Origin: Gracilaria gracilis
Lineage: Eukaryota; Rhodophyta; Florideophyceae; Gracilariales; Gracilariaceae
Direction: 5' to 3'
Assembly (NCBI GenBank): GCA_030374805.1
Contig: JARGSG010000042.1
Span: 124,001 to 188,000 of the forward strand
DNA length: 64,000 nt
A program made the translations under genes and the position numbers. The notes beneath the pieces are model-generated. The model had not been told where the DNA came from. It searched no databases and worked only from the letters and a program-made list of their open reading frames with translations. This document shows, in pieces, positions 34,741 to 44,234 of the stretch (positions are counted from its first letter, which is position 1; every line of letters starts with the position of its first letter).

Positions 34741-35400
34741 GACTGGTGGAAGTGGATGCAACGAAGATGCAAGATTGGGGAGCCTTTGTCCCTGTGCAGG
34801 ATGTATCCACACGTTAGGTCAACTGCAGTTTGCTTGGAAGCTTTCAAGGTTAACCGAAGTCAAGGAAGCCCGCTCGCAGAGCACTACTGAGGGGTCTTCA
34901 CGAGCGCTGGGGATGTGTCCACCGTGCGGAAGTTCTCTTTGATGGGATAGGGTCGATCAGTGCTTTTTCAATTGGCTTGGGGCTTCATCGTGCCTTTCTA
35001 TTCGTAAAGGGCATTCGCGTTTCTAGCAATCGACGTAGCCCATGTACCGACTCTTGCACTCTTACTGATGTACACAGTTTCATCAAGGGCTCTCTGTATC
35101 TCGCAGAACACTGGAACAGAAGGGTACCCGCGATGCTTTTCGCTTTTTCGCTGTTTCTACATCCACATGATCAGATTGGTGCGGTCAGCGGCATGCTCAA
35201 AATGATGGACTACAAAAAAAGGCTCTTTACAAGCTGAGTGGCCATTCCCACTCTACATGTACCAGCCGCACGCCAGAACTCTCTGCCGCGTGGCACTGGC
35301 GGCGGCGGTAGGGCAAAAAAGGGCGAAATCTGGGTGGTCCTGGCGGTGGTAAGCGGCGGCACCGGCGCGCGAAAAGGCTAGAGTGGCTGGCTGTCGGGCG
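34741..35400. other. Weak coding-like stretch, unrecognised
   Basis: An 86-codon plus frame (34977-35237) and short neighbours are present without family resemblance. They may be decayed 3' exons of the zinc-finger gene. Confidence 0.3.
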
Positions 35401-35407
35401 GGCGTGG

Positions 35408-36470
35408 TTGGCGGGAGAGGGCGATCAACTAAGGCCTCGGCGCGTGGGAGGGCGGGAGCGATCGACTGCAGCGGCGGTGGCGCGGAGGAGGGCGGGAGCG
35501 ATCGACTGGAGGCGGCGGTGGCGACGGCGGAGCGGGGGAGGGCGGGAGCGATCGACTGAGGCGGCGGTGGTGATGGTGGCGCGGGGGAGGGCGGGAGCGA
35601 TCGACTGGAGGCGGCGGTGGCGACGGCGGCGCGGGGGAGGGCGGGAGCGATCGACTGAGGCGGCGGTGGTGGTGGTGGCGCGGGGGAGGGCGGGAGCGAT
35701 CGACTGCAGCGGCGGTGGCGCGGGGGAGGGCGGGAGCGATCGACTGCAGCGGCGGTGGCGCGGAGGAGGGCGGGAGCGATCGACTTGAGGCGGCGGTGGC
35801 GACGGCGGCGCGGGGGAGGGCGGGAGCGATCGACTGAGGCGGCGGTGGTGGTGGTGGCGCGGGGGAGGGCGGGAGCGATCGACTGGAGGCGGCGGTGGCG
35901 ACGGCGGCGCGGGGAAGGGCGGGAGCGATCGACTGGAGGCGGCGGTGGCGACGGCGGCGCGGGGAAGGGCGGGAGCGATCCACTGCAGCGGCGGTGGCGC
36001 GGGGGAGGGCGAGAGCGATCGACTGGAGGCGGCGGTGGCGCGGAGGAGAGCGGGAGCGATCGACTGAAGGCAGCGGTGGCGACGGCGGCGCGGGGGAGGG
36101 CGGAAGCGATCCACTGCAGCGGCGGTGGCGCGGGGGAGGACGGGAGCGATCGACTGGAGGCGGCGGTGGCGACGGCGGAGCGGGGGAGGGCGGGAGCGAT
36201 CGACTGAGGCGGCGGTGGTGATGGTGGCGCGGGGGAGGGTGGGAGCGATCGACTGGAGGCGGCGGTGGCGACGGCGGCGCGGGGGAGGGCGGGAGCGATC
36301 GACTGAGGCTGCGGTGGTGGTGGTGGCGCGGGGGAGGGCGGGAGCGATCGACTGGAGGCGGCGGTGGCGACGGCGGCGCGGGAGAGGGCGGGAGCGATCG
36401 ACTGAGGCGGCGGTGGTGGTGGTGGCGCGGGGGAGGGCGGGAGCGATCGACTTTAGGCGGCGGTGGCGAT
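35408..36470. repeat. GC-rich minisatellite, 40/50-bp alternating units
   Basis: About twenty-two units, each beginning cgggagcgatcgact and followed by ggcggcggtggcgacggcgg-like sequence and a gcgggggaggg tail. Long (about 50 bp) and short (about 40 bp) variants alternate. Every frame is open on both strands, giving >380-codon Arg/Pro frames that are not genes. Confidence 0.95.
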
Positions 36471-36732
36471 CGAGAGCCATAAACAGAGTTGGTGGCAGCT
36501 CTGCTCCACGTTGTACACGGTACATGGCAACTGTTGGTATGTGTGACTCTGACAGTAATTTGACTTCTAAGACACATGACATCATATGTCATGTGCCATA
36601 TTATGGCAATGGATTTAGGAATTTACATTAAAATATGACAGCCTGTCACCCAATACCTTTAAAACTTTTGAGCTTCATTTTTACTAAAAAGCCTTTTTCA
36701 TGCTTTCCCAAATTGGGTCACATTGCTGTCTC

Positions 36733-36765
36733 GTGGACACATGGGTGAGCTACCCACGTGTCCAC
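36733..36765. repeat. Hairpin, 14-bp arms
   Basis: GTGGACACATGGGT and ACCCACGTGTCCAC pair with one mismatch across GAGCT. It sits in the unique segment between the two oppositely oriented minisatellite blocks. Confidence 0.8.
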
Positions 36766-36819
36766 TAACCGGCACACTGCAGCCGCGCTGCTTAACGCGC
36801 TCCCGGTCATCGCGCCGCT

Positions 36820-36985
36820 GCCGCCTCAGTCCATCGCTCCCGCCCTCCCCCGCGCCGCCGTCGCCACCGCCGCCTCCAGTCGATCGCTCCCGCCCTCCCC
36901 CGCGCCACCGCCGCTGCAGTCGATCGCTCCCGCCCTCCCGGCACTGCTGCCACAATCATTCGCTCGCGCCCTCCCCCCCGCCGCC
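36820..36985. repeat. Inverted copies of the minisatellite
   Basis: About three units (cagtcgatcgctcccgccct with preceding gccgccgtcgccacc) are the reverse complement of the 35408-36470 array. The two blocks face each other across ~350 bp of unique sequence. Confidence 0.9.
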
Positions 36986-37236
36986 GCCCGCCACCGCCAT
37001 ATCTATTGAACTCCGGGACTCCCTCGCCTCACCGCTGCGTCTTCCCGCTGCTGTCGTCGCACTCTCCCGCTGTTACACTTCAGCTCCGCCTCGTGCCGGT
37101 TATGGCAACATAGTGTCATCCGCCGATGTAGGCAGTGTGAAGTACACATTTGCGAAGAAATAGAACTTTAGCGATTGATGAGATATCTTTAATAGCTGAC
37201 ATAAACGTAGTTTGTTCGTTTGCATATTGAATTTGA

Positions 37237-38124
37237 TTACTTCTTCTGAGCGTTCTTGCAGTAGGCATTGCGGAGATGTTTCTCGAGTCCACCCTTATTT
37301 CGCCACCCTCCTGGTCCGTTGTAGAACGTTCCGCAGTGCACACACTTATCCGATGCGTTGCGAGCTAAAGAGGCGTACTGCCCCGCGCGAATCGGTACCT
37401 TGCACTTGTTATCCACGCAAGGACAAGGCACGGAAGTGCTTTCCTCTCTCGCAGACCACACGTTCACCTTGTCATCTTCAGTGACCTCCACAACGTATAC
37501 ACTCTTCCCCCTGCACAAGACCGCACAGTCCTTGAGTTGTGGAGCCATCTTTTGAAGAAGTGCGGTAACTGTAAGACAGAGATCTGCATCGCACACTTCT
37601 TCCAGTTCCTCCAATTGAGAAGATATGGTTGATGACGACATTGCGGGGCGGGGAGGCGGAGAAATGTGTAGAACTTTGCGGTCGCCCTGCTCATCGTGTT
37701 TGGATGGTGTTCCTTCGAGCTCGGGTGGGGTGGTTCAGGTCTCTGCATCTGCCTCACTTGCATTCGAAGCCGTGAGCGACGACTGGGAGACCGGCGAGAC
37801 TGTCCTCTGTGAGGATTTTGACGATTGGGCCTTTCTGCGCCTCCGTCGTCGACCGCAGCGGCCATCATTAGTGTTGACCTCCGCGGGAAGAACGGAATTC
37901 TGCGGGGAAGAGATGTTGCTAGCAGACGTCGCGGCATCCGTTTTCCCGCGTCTGCGGAGCTTCATGGGTGACATTGTTGAGATAGTGCGAATGTACAGTG
38001 CTGGAGGCAGGCCTGGCTGGAGCAAGGCAGCGGGGAGGGACAGAGAGTGCGTTCTTATACTGTTCAAGACCACTCCACAGGAGTGGTCTTGAAACGGCTG
38101 GCTTTTGAGTGAACACTCATACAC
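37237..38124 (-). pseudogene. Orphan Cys-rich protein, one in-frame stop
   Basis: A single frame spans the region with one TGA at 37737-37735. The N-terminal half is basic and Ser-rich (RCGRRRRRRKAQSSKSSQ), probably disordered and nuclear. The C-terminal half (ATG at 37641) has a Cys/His cluster (CPCVDNKCKV ... CVHCGTFY ... KHLRNAYC) that looks like a zinc ribbon or finger. The first likely ATG is near 37978 (SPMKLRRRGKTDAA). No family is recognised. It marks the left end of the orphan island. Confidence 0.45.
38063..38093. repeat. Perfect hairpin, 14-bp arms, 3-base loop
   Basis: TTCAAGACCACTCC and GGAGTGGTCTTGAA pair perfectly around ACA. It lies at the 5' end of the minus-strand orphan gene, among several other palindromes. 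Confidence 0.9.
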
Positions 38125-38177
38125 CGGCCGTTTTCAGAATGTTGCTGTTTGAGATGAGCAACAGTCAGCATTACACA

Positions 38178-38230
38178 TTGCGTTTTGGTCGTAGCACTGC
38201 TGACTCAGCAGTGCTACGACCAAAACGCAA
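38178..38230. repeat. 53-bp perfect palindrome
   Basis: Two perfect 26-base arms (TTGCGTTTTGGTCGTAGCAC... and its complement) meet at a single central C (38204), the centre being TGACTCA. No mismatch was found. It lies between divergently oriented frames, about 85 bp from the 38063 hairpin. Long perfect palindromes are unstable, so this one is recent, maintained by selection, or a functional element such as an origin, recombinase or terminator structure. Confidence 0.95.
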
Positions 38231-38612
38231 CGAACTCGCAAAACCCGCATTTACCGTTCATCAGAACGTTTGTAGAACAAGAACCTGTTTTCTGGCCGTA
38301 AACTCGAGCATCGTCTGCTCGAGCTTTGAAGAAGGCGCAAATGCGGAACGTAAAAATAGTGCGTGTCTTTTCTTTTTCGAAAATTCTATACAATTAAAGA
38401 CACGCTCAGCGTGTCGCCCATGATATTATCATTGTCACCATGACCACAAGCTTCACCGCTCGCTGCGCGATGAAAGCCATACAGGCACCTACGAGACATC
38501 AGATCTGTCCACAAGATCTCTTGGAGCCGGGCTCAAAGAGATTTTACATCTCACCTCAACTTCGATGTAGCACGAAGGCTTTTTCAACTCTTCAGCGCGT
38601 ACATTGTAGGCG

Positions 38613-38713
38613 GGATCGGATGACCAGGTAGTCGCTTACAGCCTGTAGGCCCTACCTTACCTAGTGCGCCTCTCAACTGGATCGGATGACCAGGTAGTCG
38701 CTTACAGCCTGTA
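38613..38713 (+). repeat. 35-bp perfect direct repeat, 66-bp period
   Basis: GGATCGGATGACCAGGTAGT plus 15 more bases at 38613-38647 recurs exactly at 38679-38713. The 31-base spacer is unrelated. Confidence 0.92.
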
Positions 38714-38866
38714 AGCTACACGTACACGTACAGGTCAAACCGAAACGTACATCATCAGGAATTATGTCGATTGCCTGGAGCTAAGCCGCAGAAAAAGTAA
38801 GTTTCTGCACTGGAAGAGCATCGCTTTCCCCTACTTCTATGTAGATCCCTACATGGAAGTGCAGTA

Positions 38867-39208
38867 ATGAAGTGGGTTCTTTTTGAAAAAGAACCTGCCC
38901 ATATTCTCCGCAGAACGGATGCAATGCTGCCGAACGGAGGCAATTTGAAATACGACGGCCGTTTCGGCCGTTATAGACAGCACATCTTAGAAAGAAAAAA
39001 TGCTCATATGCATTATAGAACGCCTACTTTTGTATACGTAGACACCGAAACGCAGTTTGCTTCAATAAAGTTTGCGTCGATCGAAGAACCTCTTGTATCT
39101 TACGGTAGTGGGAGCGTGTTGTTTCGGTTGCAAGCAATCTATGTGACACAATCCACTACGTGTACAGAAGGCTATAATGGGCCACACGTGTTACAATTTA
39201 TACAGTAA
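38867..39208 (+). CDS. Orphan protein, 113 aa, C-terminus inside inverted-repeat arm
   Basis: An intact frame of 113 codons with mixed alpha/beta-like composition (PTFVYVDTETQFASIKFASI). Its last ~24 residues and stop lie in the left arm of the 234-bp inverted repeat, so a copy of this C-terminus also exists at the right arm, where it lacks an upstream frame. No family is recognised. A short hairpin (ATGTAG...CTACAT) precedes it near 38836. Confidence 0.4.
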   Translation: MKWVLFEKEPAHILRRTDAMLPNGGNLKYDGRFGRYRQHILERKNAHMHYRTPTFVYVDTETQFASIKFASIEEPLVSYGSGSVLFRLQAIYVTQSTTCTEGYNGPHVLQFIQ

Positions 39209-39370
39209 GGCTTCGCTTGTTGTGTGAGCTCGCCGACGCAAGCGCTCCAGTGACACGCAGACTTTCACCCAACATATCGCCCCTCCCCGTACGCCGTACT
39301 TATCTACCAGTGGTATTTATAAGTTTACGGCGATCAAGAATCGCCAATCAAAATCAATGGGCAACGCTCA
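39137..39370 (+). repeat. 234-bp inverted repeat, left arm
   Basis: Reverse complement of 39969-40202 with only about three mismatches by eye and no length change. It reads inward through a TATA-like stretch (tatttataag) to ATGGGCAACGCTCA, after which the unique sequence gives a stop two codons later. Confidence 0.95.
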
Positions 39371-39393
39371 GATATAAAGTAGAAAGTGTGAGT

Positions 39394-39982
39394 TTACTTG
39401 CTATGTTTCTTTTGAGATGACCGCGCCTTTCGCGATGCGTCCCTAAGCGCGCAAACTGAGTTCCTAGCCCCGCAGGTTTCTTTGTGTAGTGCACATGTCC
39501 ACCGTAGAATTTTGCAGTACCGCGTAAATATTTCTTCGCTTGACGGCGAAAACGGATCCATGAAAGCCTGATGTAGTTCCTCTTCAATTCTTCTGCGGTT
39601 CAATGGGTTCTTCTTCTTAAGAGCCTCTTTAATTTGATTTCATTGATCCATCGCGCGCGATCCTTGCGATCCTCTCCTTAAGTCGTTCTTCGATTTGGCG
39701 TTCGGTTTGATTTAGCTCGCGCTCGAGCTTCAGAATACGGACGTCTTGTTCGGCAAACTGTGCATACGTTACTTCTGACACAGACTTTGCGGCAATGATT
39801 GCCGCACGCGTATCTTCAATCGAACGCGTTTCGCTGGCGAGTAAGAGCTCTAGGCGCACGGACTTCTCCAGTAGTTCAGCTTCGTCCGCTGTGGCTAGAT
39901 TGCCCACAATTTCTGCGCAAGATAGGGGCTTCTTGCTCAGAGTGGTGCGTGGAGTCGGAGGTTTCGATTGAGCGTTGCCCAT
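39394..39982 (-). CDS. Predicted N-myristoylated coiled-coil protein, start codon in repeat arm
   Basis: The frame starts MGNAQSKPPTP inside the right arm: Gly2 with Ser6 is a textbook N-myristoylation signal, implying membrane attachment. The next ~90 residues are helical and heptad-like (EQDVRILKLERELNQTERQI). The frame stops at 39629. A shift there would continue into a second helical stretch (NRRRIEEELHQAFMDPFSPS) to 39394, giving about 190 residues. I recognise no family. The promoter-like sequence and first codons are duplicated at the left arm. Confidence 0.5.
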
Positions 39983-40202
39983 TGATTTTGATTGGCGATT
40001 CTTGATCGCCGTAAACTTATAAATACCACTGGTAGATAAATACGGCGTACGGGGAGGGGCGATATGTTGGGTGAAAGTGTGCGTGTCACTGGAGCGCTTG
40101 CGTCGGCGAGCTCACACAACAAGCGAAGCCTTACTGTATAAAATGTAACACGTGTGGCCCATTATAGCCTTCTGTACACGTAGTGGATTGTGTCACATAG
40201 AT
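39969..40202 (-). repeat. 234-bp inverted repeat, right arm
   Basis: Counterpart of 39137-39370, same length and about 99 percent identical. It contains ATG and the first five codons of the myristoylation-signal protein and the TATA-like tatttataag upstream of it. Confidence 0.95.
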
Positions 40203-40545
40203 TTTTTTGAGTTCAATGTAGGATTCCTGTAGTCCGTGAGAATTTCATGTTTCTCCACATTCTGTGGACCTGTAGCGTAGCAAAACATGCGGAGTAAATA
40301 TATTATTCTTGTAACCGACCTCAAGAGGTTCTTCAGGTTTAAGTCACCCTTCTTGGGGAAGCACATTCTTGTAGAGGCTCGAGGCTTTCCATAAAATGAA
40401 CACGTGTATCTTTACGCCCGCCATAAACACGTGTAATGCGAAGGGTGGAGACTCCCAAAACAGCGGTAGATATGAGGGCTTTTTTAGTAGAGTGGTGAGG
40501 TGGGGGGCCGGGATGTATAGGGGACCACGAGCATTTGTTTACCTC
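40203..40545. other. Spacer right of the inverted repeat
   Basis: No convincing gene. It contains the near-repeat aacacgtgta around 40400 and 40430. Confidence 0.4.
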
Positions 40546-41564
40546 TCACTCGAGAGAATAAGAATTCCCGTACTGCCCAAACAACTCAACGGCCCGACAT
40601 TTCTTGCATCTTAAGATGTTGGGGTCTTCCCGAAGTCTCTTGGGATTTAGGGATGGGATTATTAGAGCATGTCTTGGGGACCTGAAGAAATGCATTCCTT
40701 CTTCGTACATCTCGTCGAGGTCTTCTTCAAAGCTACCAAAGCTTTCGTAAGACACTGAAGCATGGTGATTAGAATTGAATCGCGAGGCTATGCTGTTGTT
40801 GTGGAAGAAGAAGTAGAAATGCCGGTGAAAAATGCCTGCAACATAAAGCAATGGGAAATGAAACGGAGATAGAAAATGTTGCATGTCCCGAAGTGCAGTC
40901 CCAGCATCCACGATAGCACTGAGTGGATACACTAATGGAACTAGATCTCTACTGTCGGAGAGAGCGATTTCAAATTCTTCTTTCGAAAGAAGCCCTCCAA
41001 GTTCTAAACGTGTCCCATCATCCTTAAAGTTTGCAGTGCATTCAAGTGTCTCATCTTTTTCGAGGAGGAGACTAGGATGTTCGAAAGGATGATAATCTCC
41101 AAACAAGTCTTCAGAACCAATCCCTTTGAAAAATGCCTTCCGGCTTCGAAAGATATCAGAAAAGGCATCGAAGGATGCCTCATTCCTTTCATTCAACAAT
41201 GAATGACCTCCACATTTGCAATCCGCCAGCACCTCGTCTCTTAAAACTTCAAATAAGCTGAGTCGGTCTGGAATCGTATCCAAGTTCCAAAGCTTACCAA
41301 ATTCGTACAATGGAATCCTTTTTTCATCATAACCTTAAGGAATGAAATATCAGCCCCTGTCAAATCAACCACGGTAGTTTTGGGACCGATTCTTAATGCC
41401 AAAATCACATAACTGAGAAACGTTTCCCGTGAGTTGACAGTAGTTTCCGATTCCACGTAGAAAGACAGTCGATGTTGTGGTTCGGCTTCCAAGAATACTT
41501 CTGTTGTTGAAACGAGGTGCGTACTATCATCCACCGGTAGATTTTCATCCCAGGATGAACTCAT
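40546..41564 (-). pseudogene. Orphan protein, two frames joined at an A6 run
   Basis: From ATG at 41564 (SSSWDENLPVDDSTHLVSTT) the frame runs to about 41325. There a run of six A (AAA AAA GG) separates it from the frame that continues to 40546 (LYEFGKLWNLDTIPDRLSLF). A -1 slip on the run, or one extra A, gives one ~330-residue protein. The C-terminus has a CxxC pair (LRCKKCRAVELFG). No family is recognised. It is on the same strand and in series with the next two upstream genes. Confidence 0.45.
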
Positions 41565-41612
41565 TAGTTGAAAACGACTTCGATAGCAAAAATGTGAGGC
41601 AAGATCACGCTG

Positions 41613-43338
41613 TTAGCAGTCGTGGGGACTCGGTTGACCCTCCCATACCCTCAAAGCCATTGAGACATCATACTCGGCACCCTGGACCTTCCGAATAGCA
41701 GTCCTAAGAGATGTCCCAAACACCGAAGCTTCTGATCCGAAAATAATGTAACAGGTAGAATAGGGCGCTGGGTCTAGGTGAGCAAAAAGCTTACCCTCTT
41801 TCAAAGATGACGAACAAATGTTGAACTGGTTGACTAGGCGGGTGGCCTTTTGTAGGCACTTTGTAGCACACTTAACTACACGGTCCCATTTATCGCTCTT
41901 TGTTTTCTTTCGGGGTCCGATATTCTTACGGCTTGTTCGTCGTTTCTTCTTTGCCAGCACTTGATCACGGACTTCTCGATTTGTATTTGGTTTCCGTCTC
42001 TTGGTTGACCTCTTTAGGGGTGCTGAGAGTTCGCCTCCTTCGCGTTTTCCAAGACATGTATTTCGTTTACCAGCACTGGAACTAACTTTATCCAGCTCAC
42101 TGTCTGAGCTTAAAATAATGACCGTTTCTTTCAACTTTTTCGAACGAGTCTTCTCACGTTCCACATTTTCGTCGCCGATTGCGATTACATAATTCTGTGG
42201 TGAGGAATGGTGCCCAGTTCTTGAAGAATGGGGATTATTTAAGGCCTTCTTGGTCACAGATTGCATGCTATCATTCAGACCGTTTCCATTCAAATCGATT
42301 ATTTTTGTCGGAGGCTTCATTGTCGGAGGCTTCACTCGTAGAAGGAGAGGTATTCTCTTCTCATGAAAAAGCACAAGACTTCTCTGCGGTTTTGGAATCA
42401 GCTTCTCCCGAAACGTTTCTATTGCCCTCTCCATTATATCATCATTGATCCGTACAGGATGGCCATTTCTGGAAAGATGTTGAATGGACACTATCGTATT
42501 CCTGCAATATATGTGTAATACAGATTGCAAGATATTCTTTGAAACCCCAGCATTGATACTTTCCAGTTTTCGGTGTTTCAAGAGATGACACATGTAGGGG
42601 TGGAGGCGATTTGTTTGAATATAGTCCAAGGAGATAAGTGCTTGTGAATGAGTTTCACCACGGTCAATTTTATTGTGTTCGCTTCCACTCCCATAAGTTG
42701 AAAAGCCCAGTTTCCGGGTTGCTTTCAGTCTCAAACAGGTCAGAACAATAGAAAGAAGATCTTGACAGATGTGCTTGTCTGATGCAATACAAAAGGAATG
42801 CTTCGGAGCATCGAAGAAGAGATGATCCAGGGTTTCAGGTGTGAAAGTCGTTGCTTTGCTGCAGATATAGTCCATGAAGGGCTTTGATACCAATTCAAAT
42901 ATCTGACTGTTGCTTTTTTTTTACCATGCTCTTCTCCGAGGCGTATTTAGTTGACACCAGAGCTGAAAGAAAGTACAACTGTAGAGACTCTCTTTGCACA
43001 TTTGCAAAACTTGATAGGCTTTTCGTGAAACGACTCTGCTTGTCTCTCCGAAAGGTCGCTTCAGTTCCAAAGAAGTCGAAGACTAAGAGAAAATACCGCC
43101 TTATAGCCCTCCGTCGTAGGAACAACAGTGAAAACAGTCCTGAGCGCCTGTGAAGCCACATGAAATATAAAGCTTTCTCTGTACACCTTACGCAAATGCT
43201 CTTTAAAAACAAAGCCTCTTGGCGAGAAAGACTGAGTTTTTCAGCTCTTCGAATGAAGTCAACCACTTCCGTTCTGCTGGAAACAGTAAATGTCTTCCCG
43301 GTCAAGTACGAAAGGGTGTCCACTATGCATGATGCCAC
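41613..43338 (-). pseudogene. Orphan basic protein with SUMO-interaction motif, frames joined at an A9 run
   Basis: The upstream frame (43338-42895; ASCIVDTLSYLTGKTFTVSS) ends just after nine A. The downstream frame (to 41613) opens right there, and one A fewer would fuse them into about 570 residues. The downstream part has a helical region, a central disordered basic stretch (AKKKRRTSRKNIGPRKKTKS) that is a clear nuclear signal, and VIILSSDSE, a textbook SUMO-interaction motif with acidic tail. The last ~100 residues look folded. This suggests a nuclear, SUMO-linked protein. No family is recognised. Confidence 0.5.
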
Positions 43339-43458
43339 ACTTCGAGATTAACGAGAGTTTCAAAGTGAAAAGAACGTACAATCTTCAAGCGGGAGGTCCC
43401 GGAGAATTCGAACAAGCGAACAAATGTGACGAGCGTCCATAACACCCGGTTGAAAACA

Positions 43459-43830
43459 TCAAAGTAAAGCAACTATTTTGTGCCACCCATCAACAATAGT
43501 CATTCCTTTGGCATCAGCTCCTTCACGGAAGACAAACATGTGTGGAATGCGATGAAGATGGGGAGAAATATTAACTATGTTGTGCTTCTTCTTTGCGTCC
43601 TCAATCGCTATATGTTGATAGTTCTTTAGATGATCGGAAGTAACTGCCACGAACAGCTCTCGCCCTGTTGTGAAGTCAAATTTCTCTTCCAAAATATCGT
43701 CCGTAAGTCTGGAAACTGCAGAATCATCAATCGGACGAAGAGCAGACTCGCGCGATGAGTACTCAATCCGGAGCAGTTGTTCGAAGGAAAATAGAGCCGT
43801 GACCATCTTGAAAAGAAACTGAACACTCAC
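43459..43830 (-). CDS. Possible ParB/sulfiredoxin-like domain protein
   Basis: A 123-codon frame with the order typical of the ParB/Srx fold: LRPIDDSAVSRLTDDILE early, a strand GRELFVAVT, and near the end GMTIVDGWHKIVALL, resembling the variable 'DGxHR' substrate-binding motif. In the family these domains bind DNA, CTP or ATP. The frame stops at TGA (43461-43459) but short downstream frames (CFQPGVMDARHICSLVRILR) suggest a longer original protein linked to the next gene. Homology is inferred from motif order only. Confidence 0.4.
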   Translation of the reverse strand: MSVQFLFKMVTALFSFEQLLRIEYSSRESALRPIDDSAVSRLTDDILEEKFDFTTGRELFVAVTSDHLKNYQHIAIEDAKKKHNIVNISPHLHRIPHMFVFREGADAKGMTIVDGWHKIVALL

Positions 43831-44234
43831 GAAAATGGTACAACAGTCAAAGGTGAGGGATTGTTGTCGAATAGAACCGCATTGTTACGGTAGAAAGGAT
43901 GGGCGGACCAAAGAATATATACATAGGTAAAATACTTGCAAGGCGTTTCGAAAGGAACACCCACTGCTCGCTGTTTCGAAAGAAACCAAGAAGTCCAGCC
44001 AAATTACACGTGTTTGCAGACGGGCTGTTGAGAATGTGAGAAATGTTCATTGAGAAGTGTTGCCTCAAATTTTGAATTCTTGCGCGTTTCCCCCGCCCTG
44101 ACCTTCTAACACCATGTTCAAGGGTCTCGTTTCCATATCATACGCTTCCCCAACTTCAATCTCACGCATCTTCGCCACGTTCTCGAGTCTTTCTGAAGCT
44201 CTGTCAAGGCGTCGTGCCACGTTCCAATAGAACC
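43831..44234. other. Divergent intergenic region
   Basis: Lies between the minus-strand island genes and the plus-strand paralogue gene. Two short minus frames here have no family resemblance. It is a likely bidirectional promoter. Confidence 0.35.

Noticed and set aside
35425-36592. Open frames of more than 380 codons through the minisatellite on both strands
   Set aside because: They consist of repeats of the 40/50-bp unit in every frame and have no non-repeat protein sequence.
38605-38720. CRISPR-like direct repeats
   Set aside because: Only two units in a eukaryotic context with no cas genes.
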